38,456 nt of DNA from Palsa-872 sp036495195 (GTDB lineage: Bacteria; Chloroflexota; Dormibacteria; Dormibacterales; Dormibacteraceae), in NCBI GenBank assembly GCA_036495195.1, contig DASXNH010000002.1, positions 1 to 38,456 of the forward strand. Reading direction: 5' to 3'. Under the pieces are notes generated by a model. That model did not search any database. It was not told the DNA's origin and saw nothing but the letters and a program-made list of their open reading frames with translations. Positions 1 to 8,408 of this stretch are shown piece after piece; position 1 is the stretch's first letter, and the number at the start of each line of letters is the position of its first letter. The position numbers were made by a program, and so were the translations under genes.

Positions 1-2
1 AA

Positions 3-1163
3 CTAGCTCCGGGCGGCTCGCGTTCCCAGGCCGGCCAGCAGCTTGCCCAGGTCGTCGAGGGCCTGCAGATTGTGGGCGGCGAGAAAGTCGTCGCAGTGCG
101 GAAGGGCTGCCGCCATGCCGCGTGTCAGAGGCTGATAGCCCTTGGACCCGATGAGCGGGTTCAACCAGATCAGCCGGTGCGCCGATCGTCTCAGGTGAAT
201 CAGCTCGGCCGTGAGCTGGGTGGGGTCACCGCGATCCCAGCCATCGCTGACGATGATGACCACGGCGCCGTGGCCGAGGACGCGGCGCGCCCAATGGCGG
301 TTGAAGTCGGCCAGCGCGTCGCCAATCCGCGTGCCGCCGCTGAAATCGTGGACTCCCTTGGCCAGCGAGTTGAGCGACCGATCGAGATCCCGCTGCCGGA
401 GCAGCCTGGTGACTCGGGTCAACCGCGTGGAGAAGACAAACGCCTCGAGGTCCTCGCGGCGCGCGATGGCATAGGCAAAGATCATCAACAGGCGCGAGTA
501 CTTCTCCATGGAGCCGCTCACATCGCAGATGAGAACCAGCGGACGGCGGCGCAGCCGCGGGCGACGCCTGAAGAGCTGCATGAGCTCACCGCTGGATCTG
601 ATCGCATCTCGAGCCGTTCGCCGCATGTCGATGCGGCCCGCCTTGGCCGGGCGCAGCCGGCGTGTCTTCCGCTCCGCCATGCGCCACGGCGCCTGCTCGA
701 GGAGCCGCCGGACCTGTTGCGTTTCCTGCCATGTCATCTGGTCGAAATCCTTGTGACGCAAGAGCTCCTCAGAGCTGTAGCCGCTGGAGCTCTCGGGGAC
801 GACCGTCACCTCCTGCTGGCGGTTGATCTGGGACTGGTTCAGGCCGAGCGCGTTCGACCACGCTTGGGCACGCTCAGGCGACATCGGAAGAGCGCGACTT
901 CGCCCAGGCACCTGCCCGGCGGAGGCGCGTGGATCGGGGGGCGACCAGAAGATGTCAAATGCCGACTCGAAGGTGTCGATGTCCTCTTTACGGCTCACGA
1001 ACACCGTGCGCAGGGCGTTACGAAAATCGACCGAGCTTGCGATGGCGACGTGGTTCAGGGCCCGGGTCGCGTCGGTCAGCCTGCGCGGGCCGGCCTCCAT
1101 CCCGGCGTCATGCAGCAGCCGGGCAAAGGCTCCCAGCCTGGGGAGGAGGTCCGGCTCAGGCAC
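3..1163 (-). CDS. coxE: CoxE-like VWA domain protein
   Basis: A 386-residue von Willebrand factor A protein of the CoxE type. In cox clusters CoxE works with the MoxR ATPase CoxD in maturing the molybdenum hydroxylase active site. The C-terminal half holds the VWA fold with a complete metal-ion-dependent adhesion site: DVSGSM at residues 214-219 (D214, S216, S218), T278 in SGGTRIG and D307 in IVSDGWD. The N-terminal 200 residues are basic and charged, with no membrane segment. I chose the GTG at 1163 because it overlaps the stop of the upstream MoxR gene by 8 bases, whereas the longer frame only reads antisense-like arginine-rich sequence inside the MoxR gene. Last gene of the coxSLMDE series; it ends 3 bases from the window edge. 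Confidence 0.9.
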   Translation of the reverse strand: MPEPDLLPRLGAFARLLHDAGMEAGPRRLTDATRALNHVAIASSVDFRNALRTVFVSRKEDIDTFESAFDIFWSPPDPRASAGQVPGRSRALPMSPERAQAWSNALGLNQSQINRQQEVTVVPESSSGYSSEELLRHKDFDQMTWQETQQVRRLLEQAPWRMAERKTRRLRPAKAGRIDMRRTARDAIRSSGELMQLFRRRPRLRRRPLVLICDVSGSMEKYSRLLMIFAYAIARREDLEAFVFSTRLTRVTRLLRQRDLDRSLNSLAKGVHDFSGGTRIGDALADFNRHWARRVLGHGAVVIIVSDGWDRGDPTQLTAELIHLRRSAHRLIWLNPLIGSKGYQPLTRGMAAALPHCDDFLAAHNLQALDDLGKLLAGLGTRAARS

Positions 1164-2046
1164 CTCTCGCCTTCTCGACCATGGCCGGCACCTGCTCGCG
1201 AACCTTTTCGAGATCCTCCTGGTATTTGAGGGCCGAGCCCAGGGTCGCATCGACGAGGGCCGGGTCGATGCGCGTCGCGCCGAGGGCGGCGAGCGAGCGG
1301 GCCCAATCCAGCGTCTCGGCCACGCCTGGCACCTTGTAGAGGTCCATGCCACGCAGCCCCTGGACCAAGGCGGCCACCTCACGAGCCAGCCCCTCTGCGG
1401 CCTCTGGTGCGCGCGTGCGAACTATCTCGACCTCTTTCTCGAGGTCCGGGTAGTCGATCCAGTGGTAGAGGCATCTGCGCTTCAGGGCGTCGTGCACCTC
1501 CCGGGTCCGGTTGGAGGTGATGACGACGAACGGCGCCTTTTTTGCCTTGATGGTTCCAATCTCCGGGATCGACACCTGGAAGTCGGAGAGCAGCTCGAGC
1601 AGGAAGGCTTCGAACTCCTCGTCGGAGCGGTCGATCTCGTCGATGAGCAGCACCGGGGGCGTCGGGTCGTCGTTGTCGATGGCGTCGAGCAGCGGCCGCC
1701 TCAGCAGGAACTCGGGGCTGAAGATCTCTCGCTCGGCGGTGTGGCGGTCGTCCTGCTCGCCGAGCAGCCGGATGTGGAGCAGCTGGCGGGGATAGTTCCA
1801 TTCGTAGACCGCGTGGGCGAGATCAATGCCCTCGTAGCACTGGAGGCGGATGAGGCGTGTGCCAAGCACGTCCGCCATGACCTTGGCCGCCTCGGTCTTC
1901 CCGACGCCGGCCTCGCCCTCGATGAACAGCGGCTTCTCGAGCTTGAGCGCCAGGAAGATCGACGTCGCGAGCCCGCGGTCGCCGATGTAACGCCGCTCGC
2001 GCAGGCGCGCCTCGACCTCGTCGATCGACAGCGGAGCAGAACTCAT
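1156..2046 (-). CDS. coxD: CoxD-like MoxR family AAA+ ATPase
   Basis: A 296-residue AAA+ ATPase of the MoxR family, corresponding to CoxD. CoxD is known in the family as an ATP-dependent chaperone needed for the mature metal-sulfur centre of CO dehydrogenase. Walker A is GEAGVGKT at residues 44-51 and Walker B is LLIDE at 133-137. A sensor-1 asparagine lies in ITSNRTRE and arginine-finger candidates sit in LKRRCLYHW. Length is usual for a MoxR protein. It starts at ATG 2046, 61 bases after coxM, and its end overlaps the VWA gene by 8 bases, so the MoxR-VWA pair is translationally coupled. It is soluble, with no signal peptide. Confidence 0.92.
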   Translation of the reverse strand: MSSAPLSIDEVEARLRERRYIGDRGLATSIFLALKLEKPLFIEGEAGVGKTEAAKVMADVLGTRLIRLQCYEGIDLAHAVYEWNYPRQLLHIRLLGEQDDRHTAEREIFSPEFLLRRPLLDAIDNDDPTPPVLLIDEIDRSDEEFEAFLLELLSDFQVSIPEIGTIKAKKAPFVVITSNRTREVHDALKRRCLYHWIDYPDLEKEVEIVRTRAPEAAEGLAREVAALVQGLRGMDLYKVPGVAETLDWARSLAALGATRIDPALVDATLGSALKYQEDLEKVREQVPAMVEKARGA

Positions 2047-2107
2047 CGTCGAAAGACTACCGGCCGCGTAGAACGAACGCGGCCGGTAGCGAGAACCGAC
2101 TGATCAA

Positions 2108-2914
2108 CTAACCCGCTTGCTCGATCGCCCTCTTGGTGAGAACCCTGGCGAGATGCTTCTTGTACTCCGGGCTGGCACGAAGGTCGCCCGAGGGGTTCAG
2201 GCCGTCGGATGCATGCTGCGCCGCCTCTTCCGGCTTGGCGCCCTTGTGCAGGGCGTCCTCGACCGCCTTGGCTCGAACCGGCGTCGGGCCAACGTTGGTC
2301 AGGCCGATGCGCCAGCCGCCGTTCATCTTCTGAGCCGCGGCGCCGACGATCGCCCAGTCGAACAGGCGACGCCGGAACTTGATGTACTTGTGAGGGCCGT
2401 CGGCCACCGGGAAGACGATCTCGGTGACCACCTCGTCGGCCGCGAGCGGCGTCGTAAAGATGTCCTGGAAGAAGTCTTTGGCCGGAATCGTCCGCTTGTT
2501 GGTCACGATATCCGCGTCCAGCATCAGTGCGATCGTGGGGTAGTCGCCGGCGGCATCCGCATGCGCGATCACTCCGCCGATCGTGCCCATGTTGCGGACC
2601 TGGTTGTCGCCCACCTCGCTCGCCACCTCGGCGAGCAGCGGCAGCTTGTCCTTGACGACTTTCGAGTCGTGGATCGTCACGTGGCGGGCCAGCGCTCCGA
2701 TGTGCAGCTTGCCGCCGCTCTCCTTGATCTGGTCCAGCCCCTTGACGCCGTTGATGTCGACAAGGGCGCTCGGTTGCGACAGGCGCAGGCGCATGAGCGG
2801 GATGAGGCTGTGCCCTCCCGCCAGCACCTTGGCGTCCTCGCCGTACTTGGTGAGAAGCTTCACCGCCTCTTCGACGGAGGAGGCGCGCGCGTACTCGAAT
2901 GCGGCAGGAATCAC
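2108..2914 (-). CDS. coxM: Molybdenum hydroxylase FAD-binding medium subunit (CoxM-like)
   Basis: A 268-residue FAD-binding medium subunit of a CO-dehydrogenase/xanthine-oxidase family enzyme, passing electrons from the iron-sulfur subunit to the acceptor. The two FAD pyrophosphate-binding loops are visible: AGGHS at residues 32-36 and TIGG at 111-114. The C-terminal part (from about residue 170) matches the CO_deh_flav_C domain (TEIVFPVA, RRRLFDWAIVGAAA). It starts with GTG at 2914, whose TGA overlap (GTGA) with the end of coxL couples translation. Placement after coxL gives S-L-M order, typical of form II clusters rather than the M-S-L order of form I. It is slightly shorter than the usual 280-290 residues. 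Confidence 0.93.
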   Translation of the reverse strand: MIPAAFEYARASSVEEAVKLLTKYGEDAKVLAGGHSLIPLMRLRLSQPSALVDINGVKGLDQIKESGGKLHIGALARHVTIHDSKVVKDKLPLLAEVASEVGDNQVRNMGTIGGVIAHADAAGDYPTIALMLDADIVTNKRTIPAKDFFQDIFTTPLAADEVVTEIVFPVADGPHKYIKFRRRLFDWAIVGAAAQKMNGGWRIGLTNVGPTPVRAKAVEDALHKGAKPEEAAQHASDGLNPSGDLRASPEYKKHLARVLTKRAIEQAG

Positions 2915-5298
2915 TTGCGAGCCTCCTTTCCGTTGCTGGACGCGGGCCGCGCGTTCTGTATCTGCTTCCAGAGCCGATCCGCGGTGGCAGGCATGTCGAC
3001 ATGCTTGATCCCCAGCGGACTCAACGCATCGCAGATCGCGTTGATGACCGCAGCGGTCGAGGCGATGGTGCCGGCCTCGCCGATGCCCTTGACGCCAAGG
3101 TCGTTGGTCGGGCTCGGCGTGACCGTGCTGTCGAGCTGAATCGCCGGCATCTCGTTGGCGGTCAACATGGCGTATTCGAGGAACGTCGCCGACCTGAGCC
3201 TTCCAGTCTCATCGTCGTAAACCATCTCCTCGAACAGCGCCTGCGCGATGCCCTGCGCAATACCGCCGTGCAGCTGACCCGCCACGATCATCGGGTTGAT
3301 GACGTTGCCGCAGTCATCGACGGCGACGTATTTCTGGATGTCCACCGCGCCGGTTTCGCTGTCCACCTCGACGACGCAGATGTGGGTTCCGAACGGCCAC
3401 ACGAAGTTCGGCGGCTCGAAATATGCGACAGCCTCGAGCCCCTGCTCCATGCCTTCAGGCAGCTGGCCGTAGGCTGCGAATGCGATCTCGCCGAGCGCTT
3501 TTGACTTCTCGGGCGCGCCCTTCACGTGGAACTTGCCCTGGTCGAACACAACGTCTTCTTCGGCGGCCTCCAAGAGGTGCGCCGCGATCTTCTTGCCCTT
3601 GTCGATGACCTTGTTGCAGCTGCGTAGGATCGCGATTCCGCCCACCGCAAGAGAGCGAGAGCCGTAGGTGCCATAGCCGAAGCCCGGGCCCTCGTTGGTG
3701 TCGCCGTGCCTGATGTCGATCTGCTCCATCGGAAGGCCGAGCGCATCCGCTGCGATCTGGGCATGTGTCGTGTCGTTGCCCTGGCCGTGGTTGTGCGTGC
3801 CGACGTAAATGCTCACGCCTCCCGCGGGGTGGATCTTGACCTGCGCCGACTCGGACAGCACCACGCCGCCCGTCGCCGGGCCGGTGGCCGCCCCGGGTCC
3901 AAGGCCGCAGAGCTCGATCCACGTCGAAAGGCCGATGCCCAGGAGCTTGCCGTGCTTGCGGCCTTCCGCCTGCTTCCTGCGCAGGTCGTCGTAGCCGACG
4001 ATCTTCAGCGCCTTGTCCATCGCCTTCTCGTAGTCGCCCGAGTCGATGGTCAGCCCGAAGTTCTGGGTGAAGGGAAACTCTTCTTTCTTGATGAAGTTCT
4101 TGCGGCGCAGCTCCACCGGGTCCATGTCGAGCTCAACCGCGAGCAGGTCCATCATCCGTTCGGCGACGTGAGTCGCCTCCGGCCGGCCGGCGCCGCGGTA
4201 AGGATCGGTGGTGATCTTGTTGGTCAGCACCGCGACCGACCTCGACGAGATCGCCTGCCAGTGATAAGCGCCGCCTGCCATGAGGCAGGCGCACGTCTGA
4301 AAAGCGCCGAATGTCCCGATGTACGCGCCGGCGTCAAGCATCTGGGTACAGCGCATGCCCAGCAAGGTGCCGTCCTTCTTGGCCGCAACCTCGACGTCGA
4401 AGATCTGGCCCCGGCCTGCGTATGCGTTCTGCATCGCCTCGGTCCTGGTCTCCGTGTACTTGACCGCCCTGCCGAGCAGCTTGGCGCTGGCCGGCACGAG
4501 GTAGTCCTCGGGATAGGGGCTGATCTTGGAGCCGAAACCACCGCCGACGTCGTGCGAGATGACGCGCAGCGAGTGCTCGCCCATGCCGAGCGCGCCCGCC
4601 ACGAACAGCCGGATCCAATGCGGGTTCTGCGTCGACAGCCACATGGTCATGCGCTTGTCGTACGCGTCGAACTCGGCCATCACCACGCGGCTCTCCATCG
4701 GGTTCGGGCTGAGACGCTGCTGGAGGATGCGCTCCTTGACCACGACATCGGCGCCCTTGAACGCCTCGTCCGTGGCTTCCCACGGGACGTAGGTGACGTC
4801 CCACGCGATGTTGTCCTTCTGGTCGAGATGCGCCTTCGGGCTGCCGGCCTTGAGCGCTGCCTCGATTTCCATCACCGCCGGGAGCGTCTCGTAGTCGACG
4901 TCGACCAGGTCCGCTCCGTCTGCGGCTTGCGCGCGCGATTCGGCGATCACGACCGCCACCGGCTCGCCCTGGTAGCAAACCTCTTCTTTCGCGATCGGGT
5001 AGCGCGGTGGGTTGGCCAGCTTGATGGGCGCAAAAACCGGCGCCACGGGGAAAGTCGCAGGCCCGCCGATCACGTCTTTGAAATCAGCGGCGGTATAGAC
5101 GGCCAGCACGCCGGGAGCCTTCTTCGCGGCCTCGACACCGAGGCTGCGAATCTGGGCATGGGCGTGTGGGCTGCGGACGACGGCCATGTGCACGAGGCCC
5201 GGACGGGTGAGGTCATCGGTGTATCGGCCGTGGCCGGTGATGAGACGCGGATCTTCGCGCCGGTGAATCTTGGCGCCGACCATCTGAGAAACCGCCAT
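2911..5298 (-). CDS. coxL: Molybdenum hydroxylase large subunit, form II CoxL-like
   Basis: A 795-residue molybdopterin-binding large subunit of the xanthine-oxidase/CO-dehydrogenase family. The ATG at 5298 is chosen because a strong GGAGGGGAG site lies just upstream and it is 2 bases after coxS; longer starts read into coxS. The a/b-hammerhead domain is at about 15-145 and the molybdopterin-binding domain follows. GGGFG at 252-256 and GQGNDTTHAQ near 506 contact the cofactor, and E741 in GIGEAG is the conserved catalytic glutamate. The active-site loop reads PYRGAGR (366-372), the form II signature, and not the AYxCSFR loop of true form I CO dehydrogenase whose cysteine ligates copper. CO oxidation is therefore unproven; other aldehydes, purines or N-heterocycles are possible substrates. 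Confidence 0.94.
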   Translation of the reverse strand: MAVSQMVGAKIHRREDPRLITGHGRYTDDLTRPGLVHMAVVRSPHAHAQIRSLGVEAAKKAPGVLAVYTAADFKDVIGGPATFPVAPVFAPIKLANPPRYPIAKEEVCYQGEPVAVVIAESRAQAADGADLVDVDYETLPAVMEIEAALKAGSPKAHLDQKDNIAWDVTYVPWEATDEAFKGADVVVKERILQQRLSPNPMESRVVMAEFDAYDKRMTMWLSTQNPHWIRLFVAGALGMGEHSLRVISHDVGGGFGSKISPYPEDYLVPASAKLLGRAVKYTETRTEAMQNAYAGRGQIFDVEVAAKKDGTLLGMRCTQMLDAGAYIGTFGAFQTCACLMAGGAYHWQAISSRSVAVLTNKITTDPYRGAGRPEATHVAERMMDLLAVELDMDPVELRRKNFIKKEEFPFTQNFGLTIDSGDYEKAMDKALKIVGYDDLRRKQAEGRKHGKLLGIGLSTWIELCGLGPGAATGPATGGVVLSESAQVKIHPAGGVSIYVGTHNHGQGNDTTHAQIAADALGLPMEQIDIRHGDTNEGPGFGYGTYGSRSLAVGGIAILRSCNKVIDKGKKIAAHLLEAAEEDVVFDQGKFHVKGAPEKSKALGEIAFAAYGQLPEGMEQGLEAVAYFEPPNFVWPFGTHICVVEVDSETGAVDIQKYVAVDDCGNVINPMIVAGQLHGGIAQGIAQALFEEMVYDDETGRLRSATFLEYAMLTANEMPAIQLDSTVTPSPTNDLGVKGIGEAGTIASTAAVINAICDALSPLGIKHVDMPATADRLWKQIQNARPASSNGKEARK

Positions 5299-5300
5299 GG

Positions 5301-5819
5301 CTACTCCCCTCCCGCGGTCGCTGCGGCAGTGGTCGCGTGCTTGGCCTTGCCGTTCATCGCCTTCGCCGCGGACTGCACCGACTTGACGATGTTCACGTAG
5401 CCGGTACACCGACAGAGGTTGCCTTCGAGCCCTCTGCGAATCTCATCTTCGGTGGGATTCGGATTCTGAGAGAGCAGATAGTCGGCAGCCATGATGAAGC
5501 CTGGGGTGCAGAAACCGCACTGGAGCCCGTGCTCGTCCCAGAACGCCTGCTGGAGCGGATGCAGGGTGCCGTCCTTGGCGGCCATCCCCTCGATCGTGGT
5601 GATGGTCTTGCCCTCCGCCTGAATCGCGAACATGGTGCAGCTCTTGACCGCCTTGCCATCGACGGTCACGGTGCACGCGCCGCACTGGCTGGTGTCGCAG
5701 CCGATGTGCGTACCGGTCAGCCCGACGACATCTCGCAGGTAGTGCACGAGCAGGAGGCGCGGCTCGACCTCGTGCTCGCGGTGTTGGCCGTTGACTGTAG
5801 TCGCGACCTTGTGCTTCAT
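5301..5819 (-). CDS. coxS: Molybdenum hydroxylase 2Fe-2S small subunit (CoxS-like)
   Basis: A 172-residue iron-sulfur subunit. It carries both [2Fe-2S] clusters of this enzyme family: the plant-ferredoxin-type cluster with C41, C46, C49 and C61, and the second four-helix cluster with C101, C104, C136 and C138 (QCGFC and LCRCTGY). The ATG at 5819 is preceded by GGGAGGAG at ideal spacing; an 18-codon longer frame has no ribosome-binding site. The last 15 residues are an alanine/threonine-rich tail. It is the first gene of the coxS-L-M-D-E transcription unit and sits divergent from coxG. It would transfer electrons from the molybdenum site in CoxL to FAD in CoxM. Confidence 0.95.
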   Translation of the reverse strand: MKHKVATTVNGQHREHEVEPRLLLVHYLRDVVGLTGTHIGCDTSQCGACTVTVDGKAVKSCTMFAIQAEGKTITTIEGMAAKDGTLHPLQQAFWDEHGLQCGFCTPGFIMAADYLLSQNPNPTEDEIRRGLEGNLCRCTGYVNIVKSVQSAAKAMNGKAKHATTAAATAGGE

Positions 5820-5994
5820 ACGACTCCTCCCAAACGCGGTGGCGGCGCCCCTGGCGCCGAAAACTGCCCCCATACCGCGTCGGCCGCGACTATGGCAGGT
5901 TCAACTATTTCGGGTGACCGGTCGGCGGGGGACCCCATCTCCTCGTGAGCTGGCCGAAGGTGTACCCGTCTATTGCGCTACTTTTAGCGGCGAA
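5820..5994. promoter_or_regulatory. Divergent coxS / coxG control region with inverted repeat
   Basis: 175 bases between the divergent starts of coxS (minus) and coxG (plus), expected to hold both promoters. A perfect 7-bp inverted repeat, CGGCGCC/GGCGCCG with a 3-base gap, lies at 5843-5859, 24-40 bases upstream of the coxS start. It could be an operator or a leader hairpin. A -10-like TACTTT at 5979-5984 precedes coxG by 10 bases. No clear -35 boxes are visible. Confidence 0.5.
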
Positions 5995-6636
5995 ATGCAA
6001 CTAGAAAATTCGTTCACGGTGGGCGCGCCTCCCTCCCGCGTCTTCGCTTACCTCCTCGACGTCAACAAGATTGTCGGCTGCGTGCCCGGAGCCGAGCTTT
6101 CGGAAGTTGTCGATCCGACCACCTTCAAAGGCAAGGTGAAGATCAAGGTGGGGCCGATCACCGTTGCCTACAGCGGGACCGCGCGGATCGTGAATCGCGA
6201 CGATGCCAACCATGCGGCGACGCTCGAGGCCGAAGGGCGTGAGACCACCGGGCCGGGCTCTGCTCGCGCCAGCGCCCGGATGACCGTCGAGGCCGATGGC
6301 TCAGCCTCTGTGGTCAAGATCGTCACCGACTACAACGTCGCCGGCCGCGTCGCCCAGTTCGGCCGCGGCGTCATGGAGGACGTCTCGCGCCGAATCGTCA
6401 ACGACATGGCCGCGTGCATCAAGACCAACGTCGAGGCCGCCGAACCACGTGCCGTTGACGGGGGCGAGGTGGCGCCGGCGACAGGGCCGGGCGCAGCGCC
6501 GGCCTCAGCCGCAGCGGGCGGCGCAGCCCCAGCCGCGATTCCCGCACCGGCCACCGCAAAGCCCGTGAACGCGTTTGGACTGCTGTTCTCGGTCTTCTGG
6601 GCTCGCTTGCGCGGAGTCTTCGGGGCGAAAACCTAA
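5995..6636 (+). CDS. coxG: CoxG-like SRPBCC protein
   Basis: A 213-residue CoxG family protein. Residues 1-150 form an SRPBCC (START-like) hydrophobic-cavity domain: FTVGAPPSRVFAYLLDV, VPGAELSEV, FKGKVKIKVGPITVAYSG, then a TDYNVAGRVAQFGRGVMED segment typical of CoxG. An Ala/Pro linker (about 152-190) leads to a hydrophobic C-terminal tail, VNAFGLLFSVFWARL, that should insert in the membrane. CoxG proteins are reported to bring CO dehydrogenase to the membrane and the quinone pool. The ATG at 5995 is chosen because the SRPBCC fold begins there; the ORF remains open upstream across the coxS start, with no homologous sequence. The ribosome-binding site is weak. Confidence 0.88.
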   Translation: MQLENSFTVGAPPSRVFAYLLDVNKIVGCVPGAELSEVVDPTTFKGKVKIKVGPITVAYSGTARIVNRDDANHAATLEAEGRETTGPGSARASARMTVEADGSASVVKIVTDYNVAGRVAQFGRGVMEDVSRRIVNDMAACIKTNVEAAEPRAVDGGEVAPATGPGAAPASAAAGGAAPAAIPAPATAKPVNAFGLLFSVFWARLRGVFGAKT

Positions 6637-6657
6637 GCCGAAGCCGTATCCGGGCGA

Positions 6658-7167
6658 TCAGCCCAAATACAGCGCGAGCATGTGCGCCCGATTGACCCAC
6701 ATGATCGGCTGCGACCAGCTCTTGCCCGCGACACCGATGATCGTCACGGTCACGTCGACCAGAGCGAAGAAGGGGTTCTTCAGCAGCACCTCGGCGTGCA
6801 TCTTGGGTTCCTGCGCCTTGGAAAACTCCGCCGCGCCGGCGACCATGAAGTTGCCGGCCTGGACCATGGCGTAACGCCGCGTCACGTCCATCTGGTCGGG
6901 TGGCGGTGGCTCCGGCTCGATGGTTCTGATGCCTCCGATGAGAGCTTTGCTGAACAAGCCTTCCGGCACTCCGTTCAGAGCCACAGCACCTGGAAGCAGG
7001 GGCTCGGCGCTGACATTCCTGAGGTGGAAGTACGGCTCGGGATCGTTGATGGTTTCGCGAAGCCGGACCCGCATCTGAATCTCGCCAGTGAGGCGCTGAT
7101 AGGAGGTGAGCACCTCCACCTTGGTCCAAGCGACTGTCGGGTTGATGGCGCCGGTGATCTGAGGCAT
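6658..7167 (-). CDS. Hypothetical 169-aa protein, all-beta in appearance
   Basis: I do not recognise this family with certainty. The frame has good coding character: alternating hydrophobic residues suggest beta strands (VEVLTSYQRLTGEIQMRV, YFHLRNVSAEPLLPG), then a proline-rich turn EPEPPPP, then MVQAGNFMVAGAAEFSKAQEPKMHAEVLLKNPFFALVDVTVTIIG, and a terminal hydrophobic helix. There is no signal peptide or clear membrane span. The ATG at 7167 is the natural start; a longer frame would run into the amidase coding strand. A TATCCT hexamer ends 8 bases before the ATG, so it may be leaderless. It converges on coxG, ending 21 bases from its stop, and is divergent from the amidase, 40 bases away. 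Confidence 0.7.
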   Translation of the reverse strand: MPQITGAINPTVAWTKVEVLTSYQRLTGEIQMRVRLRETINDPEPYFHLRNVSAEPLLPGAVALNGVPEGLFSKALIGGIRTIEPEPPPPDQMDVTRRYAMVQAGNFMVAGAAEFSKAQEPKMHAEVLLKNPFFALVDVTVTIIGVAGKSWSQPIMWVNRAHMLALYLG

Positions 7168-7175
7168 CGCGAGGG

Positions 7176-7181
7176 AGGATA
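7176..7181 (-). promoter_or_regulatory. Putative -10 box, leaderless start of the 169-aa gene
   Basis: TATCCT on the minus strand, 8 bases before ATG 7167, with no purine-rich ribosome-binding site between. Part of the recurring TAnnnT pattern in this window. The divergent amidase start lies 27 bases away, so both promoters must overlap. Confidence 0.45.
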
Positions 7182-7207
7182 CCTCGCCGACTGCCAGAAT
7201 TGGCACG

Positions 7208-8359
7208 ATGGAGCTCGAAAAGGCCCGCCGGCGCATCCTCGAGCGGGCCGACCTGAACGCTTTCATCTCGGTGTCAGCCGAGGAAGGCAGCGGCACCGTG
7301 GTCGCGGTCAAAGACCTGGTCGACGTCGCCGGCACGATCACGACAGCGGGCGGGGTGATCCTCCCCCGCGAGCCGGCCGTCGAAGATGCACCGGTAATTC
7401 GGCGCCTGAGACAAGAAGGATGCGTCATCGTCGGCAAGGCGAACCTTCACGAGTTCGCCTACGGCGTGACCAGCGTCAACCCGCACTACGGTGCCGTGCG
7501 CAACCCGCACGATGTCGCGCGGGTCGCCGGCGGCTCGTCCGGCGGCTCTGCGGTCGCAGTGGCGGCGGGCATGTGCGACTGGGCAGTTGGCAGCGACACC
7601 GGCGGCTCCATCCGGATACCGGCATCGTTCTGCGGAGTCGTCGGCTTCAAACCCGCATATGGCAGCATCGACATGACCGGGGTGATCCCCCTGAGCCCGT
7701 CGCTGGACACCCTCGGTCCGCTCGCCCCCGATGTGTTTAGCGCAGCGCGCGCCTACACGATGATGTCCGGTGAGGCCATGCCGCGGGAGCCGATGCGCCG
7801 GCCGAGCCTGGCGATTCCCGCGGGCTGGGTCGCCAACCTCGACGAGCAGACCGCCCGAGCCTGGCGGCTGGTGTCAGCCGGACTGCCCGAGGTGGAGTTC
7901 ATCGAGCGGGAGCCGCTGTATAGGTTCAGCATCACGGTGCTCCAGGTCGAAGCCAGCACCTATCACCGGCGCTGGGTGGCCGAAACTCCGGAAAAATACG
8001 GCGCTGATGTGCTCGGCCTCCTACGGCGGGGGCTGGACATACTGGCTGTCGACTACGCCGAAGCGTTGGCCGCCCTCCGCGAGCTGCGCGCGGACGCGAC
8101 GCGCGCCATGGACGGCATTGACGCGCTGGTCCTGCCCGCGACCGCGATCGTGGCGCCTTCGATCAGTGCTTCGATCGAGACGCGCGAGCCGATCACGCGC
8201 TACACCCGTCCATTCAATGCGACAGGTCAGCCTGTGGTGTCGCTCCCCGCACCGGTGCGGGGCATGCCAGTCGGCATCCAGGTGGTCGGCCGGACGAACA
8301 GCGGAACCATCGCCGCCGCGGCCTGGTTAGAGCAGCAGTGGAAGCAGCTGGGCGCTTGA
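7208..8359 (+). CDS. Amidase signature family protein
   Basis: A 383-residue amidase signature enzyme that hydrolyses a carboxamide to acid and ammonia; the substrate cannot be told from sequence. The Ser-cisSer-Lys triad is present: K35 in VAVKDLVD, S110 in the AGGSSGGSAVAVAAG loop and nucleophile S134 in SDTGGSIRIPASFCG, followed by GFKPAYG. It is shorter than the 450-500 residues common in the family, with a short N-terminus and a reduced C-terminal half. The ATG at 7208 has no ribosome-binding site; CAGAAT at 7195-7200 is a possible poor -10 with a 7-base gap. GatA is less likely because there is no gatC or gatB nearby. Confidence 0.9.
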   Translation: MELEKARRRILERADLNAFISVSAEEGSGTVVAVKDLVDVAGTITTAGGVILPREPAVEDAPVIRRLRQEGCVIVGKANLHEFAYGVTSVNPHYGAVRNPHDVARVAGGSSGGSAVAVAAGMCDWAVGSDTGGSIRIPASFCGVVGFKPAYGSIDMTGVIPLSPSLDTLGPLAPDVFSAARAYTMMSGEAMPREPMRRPSLAIPAGWVANLDEQTARAWRLVSAGLPEVEFIEREPLYRFSITVLQVEASTYHRRWVAETPEKYGADVLGLLRRGLDILAVDYAEALAALRELRADATRAMDGIDALVLPATAIVAPSISASIETREPITRYTRPFNATGQPVVSLPAPVRGMPVGIQVVGRTNSGTIAAAAWLEQQWKQLGA

Positions 8360-8408
8360 AATCAAAGGCGCTCCTGCCTCCTGTCTTCAGCCACCAAACG
8401 AAGCAACC

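Noticed and set aside
823..2103. 426-codon plus-strand frame opposite coxE and coxD
   Set aside because: Antisense shadow with no recognisable domain and no ribosome-binding site.
3706..5400. 564-codon open frame on the plus strand opposite coxL
   Set aside because: Antisense shadow in GC-rich DNA; the product is arginine/histidine/valine-rich without any family motif, while the minus strand encodes a clear CoxL.
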